A stretch of 38,870 nt of DNA from contig DATJSI010000097.1 of NCBI GenBank assembly GCA_035504215.1, positions 1-38,870 on the forward strand, read 5' to 3'. Shown one piece after another: positions 7,959-14,906 of this stretch; the first letter of the stretch is position 1; each line of letters begins with the position of its first letter. Below the pieces are notes generated by a model. That model ran no database searches and had not been told where the DNA came from. It was given only the letters and a program-made list of their open reading frames with translations. The stretch is from Mycobacteriales bacterium. Lineage in GTDB: Bacteria; Actinomycetota; Actinomycetes; JAFAQI01. Both the position numbers and the translations under genes were made by a program.

Positions 7959-7972
7959 CGGAACCATTTCCA
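7959..7972. promoter_or_regulatory. Putative LacI-family operator D
   Basis: Read on the minus strand this is TGGAAATGGTTCCG, a good match to the shared operator pattern. It lies 15 nt after the regulator's stop codon and 129 bp before operator E. That spacing would allow a looped repressor complex over the promoter region of the second catabolic operon. Confidence 0.45.
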
Positions 7973-8087
7973 GCCCTCGACCAGCAGCGGCTCCACGTCG
8001 CCGACAGCTTCGCGCCGCGGGCGCGAACAGCTGTCCAGCACGGTCAACGGTTCCCGCCGGTCGCGACATCGGGCGTCGATAACGGCA

Positions 8088-8101
8088 GGGAATCGTTTCC
8101 G
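8088..8101. promoter_or_regulatory. Putative LacI-family operator E
   Basis: GGGAATCGTTTCCG (minus strand CGGAAACGATTCCC) is palindromic around a central CG. It lies 19 nt upstream of the TTGACA -35 element of the second catabolic operon. A degenerate relative, GGTCAACGGTTCCC, sits at 8042-8055. Confidence 0.5.
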
Positions 8102-8120
8102 ACCAACCGGCCCGTTCGCC

Positions 8121-8149
8121 TTGACAGGGCCGGTTGCCCGGGACACGAT
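8121..8149 (+). promoter_or_regulatory. Sigma70-type promoter of the isomerase-SDR-dehydrogenase-VOC operon
   Basis: TTGACA (8121-8126), 17-nt spacer, CACGAT (8144-8149). The -35 is consensus and the -10 keeps the key A and T positions. Predicted transcription start is near 8156, about 68 nt before the first ATG at 8224. The leader contains the inverted repeat TTCACCC-N10-GGGTGAA (8170-8193), which could be a second operator or a hairpin. Confidence 0.6.
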
Positions 8150-8169
8150 CGTGCTCCCGGCCGATGGTG

Positions 8170-8193
8170 TTCACCCGGCGGCACCGGGGTGAA
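8170..8193. repeat. Inverted repeat in the operon leader
   Basis: TTCACCC (8170-8176) and GGGTGAA (8187-8193) are perfect 7-bp arms separated by 10 nt. They lie just downstream of the predicted transcription start. This could be a binding site for a second regulator or an RNA hairpin; no poly-T follows. Confidence 0.4.
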
Positions 8194-8223
8194 GACGCCA
8201 GCGGACGAGCGATTGTGATCGGT

Positions 8224-8529
8224 ATGCAGACCCAGCGGTTCCTGGTGCGGATCCAGGTGAACCTGCCGCCCGGCACCGATCCGGCGACTCGCCGGTCGCT
8301 GCTCGACGCCGAGCGGAGCCGGGGAGCGGAGCTGGTGCGGGCCGGCACCATCCACGAGATCTGGCGCGTGCCCGGCACCTTCGGGAACGTCGGCATCTGG
8401 CAGGCGGCGGACGCGACCGCCCTGCACGAGGCGCTGAGCTCGCTGCCGTTGTTCCCCTACATGGCGATCGAGACCCTCGCGCTCGCCGACCATCCGCTCG
8501 CTCCGGTGCTCGCCGAGGTGGGCCGGTGA
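8224..8529 (+). CDS. Muconolactone delta-isomerase-like small protein
   Basis: The 101-aa product (MQTQRFLVRIQVNLPPG, then RAGTIHEIWRVPGTFGNVGIWQA, then LPLFPYMAIE) has the length and conserved segments of the muconolactone isomerase family, a ferredoxin-like fold that forms rings. The family is best known from the catechol branch of the beta-ketoadipate pathway, but many members sit in other catabolic clusters. No catechol-pathway genes are visible here. It may rearrange an unsaturated lactone formed from a sugar acid, or have another role. The start ATG at 8224 has only a weak ribosome site; a GTG at 8215 is an alternative. Its stop overlaps the next gene's GTG (GTGA at 8526-8529), so it is the first gene of a coupled operon. 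Confidence 0.75.
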   Translation: MQTQRFLVRIQVNLPPGTDPATRRSLLDAERSRGAELVRAGTIHEIWRVPGTFGNVGIWQAADATALHEALSSLPLFPYMAIETLALADHPLAPVLAEVGR

Positions 8530-9314
8530 GCGCGCTCGGGGACCAGGTCGGGATCGTCACCGGCGCCGGCAAGGGGATCGGGCGTGCGATCGCCGAGGAG
8601 CTGGCCCGGGCCGGCGCGGGCGTGGCAGTGTTCGACGTCGACGCGGACGCCGCCGCGGCCGCGGCCGAACAGCTGCAGGCGATCGGCGTACCGGCTCGTA
8701 GCTATGTCGTCGACGTTTCGCGCTCGGCCGACGTCGACTCGGCGTTCGAGCGGGTGCACGCGGACTTCGGGCGGCTCGACATCGTGGTCAACAACGCGGG
8801 CGTGTCCTTCGTGGGCCCGCACATCAAGGACGTCACCGACGACGTCTGGGACCGCAGCATCGGCGTGATGCAGACCGGGGTCTTCAACTGCATGCGCGCG
8901 TCGACTCGCTACCTGCTGCCGCAGCGCTCCGGTTCGGTGGTGTCGATCTCCTCGATCCGCGGTTTCTCCTCGAACCCGGGCCGGATCGCCTACTGCGCGG
9001 CCAAGGCGGCCGTGATCATGATGACCAAGGTCGCCGCTGCCGAGTGGGCGCCGTACGGCGTGCGGGCGAACGCGATCGCACCGGGTGTCCAGCGCACGCC
9101 GATGTGGGACGCCGACGTCGCCCTCGGCGTCGTGGACGAGGATCGAGTGCTTCGCACGACTCCGGCCGGCCGGCTCGGGGAGCCCGACGAGATCGGCAAG
9201 CTTGCGGTGTTCCTCTGCTCGGCGGAGGCCGGCTTCATCAACGGTGCCTGCGTCACGATCGACGGCGCGCTCACGTGCGTGCCGATCGACGGCGAAGTCA
9301 CGAGGCCGCAGTGA
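8526..9314 (+). CDS. SDR-family NAD(P)-dependent oxidoreductase
   Basis: A 262-aa classical SDR starting at a GTG that overlaps the preceding stop. TGAGKGIG is at 12-19, NNAG at 89-92, Ser142/143, and Tyr156/Lys160 in YCAAK. The last part carries FINGACVTIDGA. All catalytic residues are in place. It overlaps the next gene by four bases (GTGA, 9311-9314). Together with the following decarboxylating dehydrogenase it probably carries out consecutive oxidations of a hydroxy acid. The FabG-like look gives no substrate. It is one of three SDRs in this locus, each in a separate transcription unit. Confidence 0.88.
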   Translation: MSALGDQVGIVTGAGKGIGRAIAEELARAGAGVAVFDVDADAAAAAAEQLQAIGVPARSYVVDVSRSADVDSAFERVHADFGRLDIVVNNAGVSFVGPHIKDVTDDVWDRSIGVMQTGVFNCMRASTRYLLPQRSGSVVSISSIRGFSSNPGRIAYCAAKAAVIMMTKVAAAEWAPYGVRANAIAPGVQRTPMWDADVALGVVDEDRVLRTTPAGRLGEPDEIGKLAVFLCSAEAGFINGACVTIDGALTCVPIDGEVTRPQ

Positions 9315-10447
9315 GCCAGACCGCCGTGCCCGGCGTCGAACCGGCCGACCCCGGCATGCGCAACTCGCGGACCGGGCCGTTCCGGATCGCGGTGCTTCCC
9401 GGTGACGGGATCGGCCGGGAGATCATGCCGCCGACCATCGAGGTCCTCGACGCGCTCGCCGCGGACGAGGGGTTGGACGTGCGCTGGACGCATCTGGACT
9501 GGGGGACCGACCGCTACCTGTCGCTCGGCAGCTACCTGGAGCCGGCCGACCTCGACGGCCTGGTCGGTCAGGACGCGATCCTGCTGGGCGCGGTCGGTGA
9601 CCCCAGGGTTCCTGACGACGCCTCGCTCTGGGGGCTGTTGCTGCCGATCCGCCAGCGCTTCCGCCAGGCGGTGAACCTGCGTCCGATCATGTCGTTCGAC
9701 GGCATCGCCGGGCCGCTGCGCAATGGGGAGCGATTCGACTTCCTGATCGTCCGGGAGAACAACGAAGGGGAGTACGCCGGAGTCGGCGGGCGGCTGTTCT
9801 CGGGCGGCGACCGCGAGGTCGCGATCGAGTCTTCGGTCTTCACCCGCATGGGTGCCGAGCGGGTGATCCGGCTGGCGTTCGACACCGCGCGCAGCCGCCG
9901 CGGGCGGCTGGTGTCGGCGACGAAGTCGAACGCGCTGCGCTACTCGATGACGTTCTGGGACGCGGTCGTACGCGACGTCGCGACCGACTATCCCGACGTG
10001 AACCTTGAGTCCGTGCACATCGACGCGCTCGCGGCCCGCTTGGTGCGCTCGCCCCATGACCTCGATGTCATCGTCGCGTCGAACCTGTTCGGGGACATCC
10101 TCGCGGACCTCGGTGCCGCCTTGATGGGCAGCTTGGGGCTGGCGCCATCGGCAAACCTCAACATCGACGGCGATCTCCCGTCGATGTTCGAGCCGGTGCA
10201 CGGCTCGGCGCCGGACATCACCGGCCGTGGCATCGCCAACCCGATGGCACAGCTGTTGTCAGCCGCACTGATGCTCCGTCATCTCGGCGCCGAGGCGGCT
10301 GCAGACCGGCTGGAGCGCGCGGTTCGCCTCGCGCTCAGTACCTCTGCCGGGCGCACTCCCGACGTCGGGGGTACGGCGACCACGATCGAAGCCGCGCGCG
10401 CTGTCTCAGCCGCGCTGGCCGCAGCGGAAGGAGCGGACCGTGGGTGA
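9311..10447 (+). CDS. Tartrate/D-malate-type beta-decarboxylating dehydrogenase (isopropylmalate dehydrogenase family)
   Basis: The 378-aa product belongs to the isocitrate/isopropylmalate dehydrogenase family. GDGIG is at 32-35 region, RENNEGEY at 148-155, the active-site Lys205 lies in ATKSN, and metal-binding aspartates lie in SNLFGDILADLG. MFEPVHGSAPDI and a C-terminal NATT-like GGTATT complete it. The TKSN, SMTFWD and APSANLN segments resemble tartrate dehydrogenase and D-malate dehydrogenase (TtuC/DmlA type) rather than LeuB. Such enzymes oxidise and decarboxylate 2-hydroxy diacids using NAD and a divalent metal. The chosen GTG overlaps the SDR stop; an ATG at 9356 would also keep the whole domain. 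The gene overlaps the VOC gene by 8 nt. Confidence 0.87.
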   Translation: MSQTAVPGVEPADPGMRNSRTGPFRIAVLPGDGIGREIMPPTIEVLDALAADEGLDVRWTHLDWGTDRYLSLGSYLEPADLDGLVGQDAILLGAVGDPRVPDDASLWGLLLPIRQRFRQAVNLRPIMSFDGIAGPLRNGERFDFLIVRENNEGEYAGVGGRLFSGGDREVAIESSVFTRMGAERVIRLAFDTARSRRGRLVSATKSNALRYSMTFWDAVVRDVATDYPDVNLESVHIDALAARLVRSPHDLDVIVASNLFGDILADLGAALMGSLGLAPSANLNIDGDLPSMFEPVHGSAPDITGRGIANPMAQLLSAALMLRHLGAEAAADRLERAVRLALSTSAGRTPDVGGTATTIEAARAVSAALAAAEGADRG

Positions 10448-10925
10448 CATCGGCGCCGTGCACCACACCGGGCTGACGGTGCGCGACCTCGACCGATCGG
10501 TCGCGTTCTATCGCGACGTACTCGGCTGCAGCGTGATCATGGAGCAGGAGAAGGTCGGCGGCTATCTCGCCGCAATCGTCGGCTATCCCAATGCTTCGGT
10601 GCGGATGGCCCACCTGTACGACGCCGCCGGTCGCCACGTGATCGAGCTGTTCGAGTATCGAGCTCCCGACCTGCTCGATGCGGAGCTCGAACCACGCCGG
10701 ATCGGGAACGCCCATCTTTGCTTCGTGGTCGCCGACCTCGTCGCCGTCCACGAGCGGCTCGTGCAGGCCGGCGTCGAGCTGTTCAGCCCACCCGTTCCCA
10801 TCGACACCGGTGTCAACGCGGGCGGCTACGGGCTCTACCTGCGCGACCCTGACGGAATCACCCTCGAGCTGTTCCAGCCCGCGCCGGGCACGGCCGCGGA
10901 CGCCCTGCTGCGACTGACCTCATGA
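10440..10925 (+). CDS. VOC (glyoxalase/dioxygenase fold) family protein
   Basis: A 161-aa two-module vicinal-oxygen-chelate protein. The first module has VHHTGLTVRDLDRSVAFYRDV with a likely metal-binding His8-9 and IELFEY with Glu. The second has NAHLCFVVADL with His and ITLELFQ with Glu. That His-Glu-His-Glu set suggests an active metal site. The family includes glyoxalase I, methylmalonyl-CoA epimerase, extradiol dioxygenases and hydroxyacid lyases, so the reaction is not decided. It starts with a GTG inside the preceding dehydrogenase gene (8-nt overlap) and ends the four-gene operon. An epimerase or dioxygenase step on the pathway intermediate is the likely role. Confidence 0.82.
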   Translation: MGDIGAVHHTGLTVRDLDRSVAFYRDVLGCSVIMEQEKVGGYLAAIVGYPNASVRMAHLYDAAGRHVIELFEYRAPDLLDAELEPRRIGNAHLCFVVADLVAVHERLVQAGVELFSPPVPIDTGVNAGGYGLYLRDPDGITLELFQPAPGTAADALLRLTS

Positions 10926-10947
10926 GCCGAGCCGGCAAGGTAGGGAT

Positions 10948-10972
10948 CAGCACACCGGGGCGCGTTGTGCTG
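10948..10972. repeat. Perfect inverted repeat between VOC and ABC ATPase genes
   Basis: CAGCACA and TGTGCTG, 7-bp arms with an 11-nt loop, lie in the 76-nt gap between the two genes. It may weaken read-through into the transporter ATPase or bind a regulator. No poly-T tract follows. Confidence 0.35.
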
Positions 10973-11001
10973 CCATCCTGGGAGCCATCGGAGGGGTGTG
11001 G

Positions 11002-12180
11002 ATGGCACCGATAACGATCGACCGGGTCGGCAAGGTCTACCCGAACGGCTACGAAGCGATCCGCGAGCTGAGCCTCGACGTCGCCGAAGGCGAGTTCATG
11101 GTGCTGGTCGGCCCGTCGGGCTGCGGCAAGACGACGGCGCTGCGGATGGTCGCCGGGCTCGAGGAGATCACCTCGGGCACGCTGCGGATCGGCGACCGCG
11201 TTGTCAACAACGTCACGTCAAAGGATCGCGACGTGGCGATGGTGTTCCAGAACTACGCGCTCTATCCCCATATGACCGTGGCGGAGAACATCGCGTTTGC
11301 GCTCAAGCTGCGCCGCGTGCCGAGGGCGGAGACCCAGCGCAAGGTCGTGGAAGCAGCGGCCATCCTCGGCCTGACCGAGTGGATGGACCGCAAGCCCGGC
11401 CAGCTGTCCGGCGGGCAGCGCCAGCGGGTGGCGATGGGCCGGGCGATCGTGCGTGATCCCGCGGTGTTCCTGATGGACGAGCCGTTGTCGAACCTCGACG
11501 CGAAGCTGCGCGTGCAGATGCGTTCGGAGGTGAGCCGGATCCAGCGGCGGATCGGCGTCGCGACGCTCTACGTCACGCACGACCAGACCGAGGCGATGAC
11601 GATGGGGGACCGGGTCGCGGTGCTCAGGTCCGGCACGCTCCAGCAGTGCGACCACCCGCAGACGCTCTACGACTGGCCGAACAACCTGTTCGTGGCCGCC
11701 TTCATCGGTTCCCCGGCCATGAACCTGTTCGAGGCAGTGCTGAGCCCGGATGCAAGCTCGGTCACGATCGGCTCCCAGCAGATCGCCCTGCCCGAGCAGG
11801 TGCACCGGGCACGGCCGGGCGTGCGAGCGTACGGCGGCCGTGGCGTCGTCGTCGGGATCCGCCCGGAGGACCTTCCGGCGGCGGACGGTGCGGCCCCCGG
11901 GTCTCACACGCTGCGAGCGGAGGCGGTGCTCGTCGAAGCGCTGGGATCCGAGCTGTTGGTGCACTTCTCGATCGATGCCGAACGCGTGCACGTCGACTCC
12001 GCCCAGGACAATCCCAACGACGAGCTGGACGACTCAGGCGAGCTTGCGGTGCGCGGCGAAGGCATTGCGAGGGTCCAACCGCGCCTGCGCATCAGGGCCG
12101 GCGACCGCACGGAGTTCCTCGTCCACGCCGAGCGCATGCACTTCTTCGACCGGGAGACCCAGCAGGCCATCGTTCGGTGA
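11002..12180 (+). CDS. ABC transporter ATPase, MalK/UgpC/MsmK type
   Basis: A 392-aa CUT1-type ATPase. Walker A GPSGCGKT is at 37-44, Q-loop [10 protein letters not shown], signature LSGGQ at 135-139, Walker B VFLMDE at 155-160, D-loop NLDA, and the switch His193 in [11 protein letters not shown]-terminal regulatory/TOBE region of about 150 residues follows, as in MalK relatives. ATG 11002 is preferred because GGAGGGG lies 5 nt upstream. The earlier GTG at 10996 overlaps that ribosome site. It energises the importer formed by the binding protein and two permeases downstream, though it is separated from them by a 317-nt gap with its own promoter. MalK-type ATPases are often shared between several sugar importers. 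Confidence 0.93.
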   Translation: MAPITIDRVGKVYPNGYEAIRELSLDVAEGEFMVLVGPSGCGKTTALRMVAGLEEITSGTLRIGDRVVNNVTSKDRDVAMVFQNYALYPHMTVAENIAFALKLRRVPRAETQRKVVEAAAILGLTEWMDRKPGQLSGGQRQRVAMGRAIVRDPAVFLMDEPLSNLDAKLRVQMRSEVSRIQRRIGVATLYVTHDQTEAMTMGDRVAVLRSGTLQQCDHPQTLYDWPNNLFVAAFIGSPAMNLFEAVLSPDASSVTIGSQQIALPEQVHRARPGVRAYGGRGVVVGIRPEDLPAADGAAPGSHTLRAEAVLVEALGSELLVHFSIDAERVHVDSAQDNPNDELDDSGELAVRGEGIARVQPRLRIRAGDRTEFLVHAERMHFFDRETQQAIVR

Positions 12181-12399
12181 CTTCGGGGACCGGAGCCGGT
12201 CACGGTTCGGCAACGGTTCCCTGGATGCGGTTGCGGCGACGGGTCGGCTCGCCCGGCGTAGCGGGGCCGGTCCACTTCAGGCTGCCCTTTTCCCAGGAAT
12301 ACCAACGGATGAGACGCCTTCCGAGTGGCCCGCCACGGGCCGGCCGGGGCCGTGCCGGGCGGCTGTCACGAGCGGTCGGCGAGGCATCGCCGGATGCGC
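12181..12399. other. Intergenic stretch upstream of the solute-binding protein promoter
   Basis: No credible gene is seen in this 219-nt stretch. It contains the degenerate operator at 12208-12221 and a GC hairpin GGCCCG-CCA-CGGGCC at 12327-12341 followed by more GC-rich pairing (CACGG with CCGTG). The latter could end transcription from the ATPase gene without a T-tract. The promoter of the next gene begins at 12400. Confidence 0.4.
12208..12221. promoter_or_regulatory. Possible auxiliary LacI-type operator
   Basis: CGGCAACGGTTCCC (minus strand GGGAACCGTTGCCG) keeps most of the operator pattern with one mismatch in the left arm. It lies 205 bp upstream of the promoter-embedded operator at 12413, a distance compatible with looping. 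Weak on its own. Confidence 0.3.
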
Positions 12400-12428
12400 T
12401 TGACATCGATCCTGGAATCGGTTCTACT
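12400..12428 (+). promoter_or_regulatory. Sigma70-type promoter of the binding-protein/permease operon
   Basis: TTGACA (12400-12405), exactly 17 nt, then TCTACT (12423-12428). This is the best sigma70-like promoter in the catabolic locus. Predicted start is near 12435, giving a leader of about 63 nt before ATG 12498. The operator at 12413-12426 fills the spacer and overlaps the -10. Confidence 0.7.
12413..12426. promoter_or_regulatory. Putative LacI-family operator G inside the promoter
   Basis: TGGAATCGGTTCTA occupies the promoter spacer and part of the -10 of the solute-binding protein gene. It differs from operator A (944-957) at one of 14 positions. The position is ideal for simple repression by steric block. 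Confidence 0.65.
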
Positions 12429-12497
12429 CAGACGCCACGGTCCGTCCGCTGGCGGGGTGCGGATGGAATCCGATCGGCTCGAGACGTCGAGGGTGCG

Positions 12498-13895
12498 ATG
12501 AACACGGCCATGATCAGTCCAGAGTCCACGAGCGGTGCGAGCCGGCGGTTTCGACGGACGCGGGTGGGATTCGTCGTCGTTGCTGCAGTGGCCGTGCTGG
12601 CCGCCGCCTGCTCCAGCTCCTCGAGCGGCGGTGGCGGCGGCTCGGGCGGCAGCGAACCGACCATCACGGTCTGGAACGACGCCCTTGCCTCCGGCTCGTG
12701 CGGCGTACCGGCCGCGAAGTCGTTCCTGACGAAGGGGGTCAACCTCTTCGAGCAGACCAACCCTGGGTTCAAGGTCAAGATCATCCAGGAGCAGTGCGAC
12801 GCATCGACCCCGTTCGACACCCTGCTGCAGTCCTCCGAGACCGCGGGCACCACTCCGGACATCGGGCAGATGTACGTCGGCGGTCAGGTCATCCAGAACG
12901 GCAAATACCTGGTCGACCTGCGGCAGTACCTCCCGTCGTCGTACATCAACTCGCTCACCGGCTGGACCTACGTGACCGATGGTTACGGCACGAAGACCGA
13001 CGGAGCGATCTGGGGCGTTCCCTTCGGCGCCGGCTACTGGTACTCGGTGTACTACAACAAGAAGGACTTCCAGAAGGCCGGCATCACGACGCTTCCCACC
13101 ACGTGGGCGGGCCTGCTGGCCGACGCCCACACGCTGAAGTCGAAGGGCATCACGCCGTTCGATATCGGCGAGAAGGAGGGCTACACCGGCGCGTGGACCC
13201 AGGACTCGTTCATTTCGGGCCTGGTCGGCGACGCCGGCGTGCTGAAGATGTTCAACGGCCAGGCGTCGCTGGACTCACCGACGCTGATCAAGCCGTACGA
13301 AGCCTGGCACAGCCTGTTCGCGCAGGGCCTCACCAACTCCGACGCACCGTCGCTGCCCAACGCCAACGGGATCGCCGACTTTGCGGCCGGCAAGGCAGCG
13401 ATGACCTTCACCGCCGGGTTCTTCAACAGCCAGTTCGAGAAGGGCCTCGGCTCGAACGTGGGGCTGTTCCCGATTCCCTCGCTGCCGGGGTCGGAGTTCA
13501 CCAAGAGCCTCTCCGGTGGCCCGAACAACGCTTACGTCGTGTTCAAGAACTCCAAGCACATCGCGGACGACGTCAAGCTGATCACGTTCCTCACCTCGCT
13601 GAAGGTGCAGCTGCTGTCGGCACAGGAGCTCGGCCAGTACCCGAACAACGTGTCCTTCAAGCCGACCGCGTCGTTCGACACGTCCCAGCCGCTGCTCGTC
13701 GACATCTACAAGTACATCCGGCTGCAGCACTACGTGACCGGTGAGGCCTTCGACAACGTGATGCCCGGCACGATCGACTCGTACTGGTACCAGACGAACT
13801 CGGCCGTCTTCGGTGGATCGCTCAGCCCGCAGAAGGCGGCATCGAGCATGCAGACGCAGATGAAGAGCTATCTGGCGACCGCCTCGACCGGATAG
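12498..13895 (+). CDS. ABC transporter solute-binding lipoprotein, CUT1 sugar family
   Basis: The 465-aa product has a twin-basic n-region, a hydrophobic core (VGFVVVAAVAVLAAAC) with Cys38 as the lipidation site, a Ser/Gly linker, then an extracellular sugar-binding protein fold (ITVWND, VNLFEQTNPGFKVKI, TTPDIGQMYVGGQ, IWGVPFGAGYWYSVYYNKKDF, FAAGKAAMTFTAGFF). This layout matches family 1 extracellular solute-binding proteins that feed CUT1 importers. Start ATG 12498 has GAGGG 4 nt upstream and fits the mapped promoter. A downstream ATG at 12510 is also possible. It is exported and membrane-anchored, and delivers the substrate to the permeases encoded next. Ligand is unknown, though aromatic residues in the YWYSVYY stretch suit a carbohydrate. 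Confidence 0.93.
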   Translation: MNTAMISPESTSGASRRFRRTRVGFVVVAAVAVLAAACSSSSSGGGGGSGGSEPTITVWNDALASGSCGVPAAKSFLTKGVNLFEQTNPGFKVKIIQEQCDASTPFDTLLQSSETAGTTPDIGQMYVGGQVIQNGKYLVDLRQYLPSSYINSLTGWTYVTDGYGTKTDGAIWGVPFGAGYWYSVYYNKKDFQKAGITTLPTTWAGLLADAHTLKSKGITPFDIGEKEGYTGAWTQDSFISGLVGDAGVLKMFNGQASLDSPTLIKPYEAWHSLFAQGLTNSDAPSLPNANGIADFAAGKAAMTFTAGFFNSQFEKGLGSNVGLFPIPSLPGSEFTKSLSGGPNNAYVVFKNSKHIADDVKLITFLTSLKVQLLSAQELGQYPNNVSFKPTASFDTSQPLLVDIYKYIRLQHYVTGEAFDNVMPGTIDSYWYQTNSAVFGGSLSPQKAASSMQTQMKSYLATASTG

Positions 13896-13897
13896 CG

Positions 13898-13959
13898 CGC
13901 GAGACGTTGGGTCGGCTCGGCTGCGGATCGGAACCCGGCCGGGTCGAACCAACCTCGCG
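13898..13959 (+). other. Large imperfect hairpin between binding-protein and permease genes
   Basis: CGCGAG (13898-13903), a 2-nt bulge, and GTTGG (13906-13910) pair with CCAAC (13949-13953) and CTCGCG (13954-13959). The loop itself holds the palindrome CCCGGCCGGG (13934-13943). It starts three bases after the binding-protein stop. Such intercistronic structures can protect the upstream message or cut read-through, so that binding protein exceeds permease. No T-tract is present. Confidence 0.45.
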
Positions 13960-13997
13960 GTGGGCACAGTAGACACTCCGGCTCAACCCCAGCGAGG

Positions 13998-14906
13998 ATG
14001 CGACCCGTGCAACCGACCTCGTCGCCACCCGAGCAGACCCAGCGGCGCCGGCGCAACATCTTCCCCTATGTCGCGATCCTGCCGGCGGCGATCCTCGTTG
14101 TCGGGCTGCTGGTCATCCCGATCGTCGACACGGTCTTTCACAGCTTCACGAACTGGGACGGCCTCACCAGCAGCTGGATCGGGCTGGAGAACTACCGGCT
14201 GATCTTCGACAACCCGGTGATCACCCAGGTGTTCAAGAACTCGCTGATCTTCCTCATCTCGGTGCCGCTGATCCTGGTTTCGTCGCTGCTGGTGGCGGTG
14301 CTGGTCTTCGAGAAGGTGGCCGGCTGGCGGGTCTTCCGCTTCCTGTTCTTCATCCCGAACGTGCTCTCACCGGTCATCATCGGCGTACTGTTCAGCACCT
14401 TCTTCCTGCCGGGTGGCCTGGTCGACAAGGTGCTCAGCCCGTTCGGCCTCGGGAACTATCCATGGCTGACCCACCCGTTCGCCGCCCGGTTCGTGGTCAT
14501 CGTGGCGCTGGTCTGGTCGTCGTTCGGGTTCGGGATGGTGGTCATCCTCTCGGCGATGACCACGATCGACCAGTCGCTGTACGACGCGGCCGAGATCGAC
14601 GGAGCCGGCTGGTGGCGCCGGCTGTGGTCGATCACCATCCCGATGATCTCGGGCGCGCTGCAGTTCCTCAGTGTGATCAACGTGATCTACACCTTCACCT
14701 CGCTGTTCGGCTTCGTGTTCGTCATCACGGCGGGCGGTCCCGGCTTCTCGACCACGACGCTGGACTACTTCACCTACCTGACCACCTTCGAGAACGGCCA
14801 GTTCGGGTACGGCGCCGCACTGGCCGCCCTGCTGTTCGTCGTCGTGCTGGTGCTCACGGCGGCTCAGGTCAAGCTCTTTCCCCAACGTGAGGTGCAAGGG
14901 GCATGA
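13998..14906 (+). CDS. ABC sugar transporter permease 1 (MalF/UgpA-like)
   Basis: A 302-aa inner-membrane permease with about six transmembrane segments, beginning with YVAILPAAILVVGLLVIPIVD. The EAA loop that contacts the ATPase starts at Asp196 (DAAEIDGAGWWRRLWSITIP). The NWDGLTSSWIGLENYRLIF periplasmic segment is typical of CUT1 first permeases. ATG 13998 is used here, but GTG 14007 may be the real start because GAGGA sits 8 nt before it. The gene lies 102 nt after the binding-protein gene, across a structured spacer. Its stop overlaps the next permease start (ATGA, 14903-14906). It forms the transmembrane channel together with permease 2. Confidence 0.93.
   Translation: MRPVQPTSSPPEQTQRRRRNIFPYVAILPAAILVVGLLVIPIVDTVFHSFTNWDGLTSSWIGLENYRLIFDNPVITQVFKNSLIFLISVPLILVSSLLVAVLVFEKVAGWRVFRFLFFIPNVLSPVIIGVLFSTFFLPGGLVDKVLSPFGLGNYPWLTHPFAARFVVIVALVWSSFGFGMVVILSAMTTIDQSLYDAAEIDGAGWWRRLWSITIPMISGALQFLSVINVIYTFTSLFGFVFVITAGGPGFSTTTLDYFTYLTTFENGQFGYGAALAALLFVVVLVLTAAQVKLFPQREVQGA

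Noticed and set aside
8042-8055. GGTCAACGGTTCCC as a further LacI-type operator
   Set aside because: Only the right half matches the pattern. It is mentioned beside operator E but not counted as a site.
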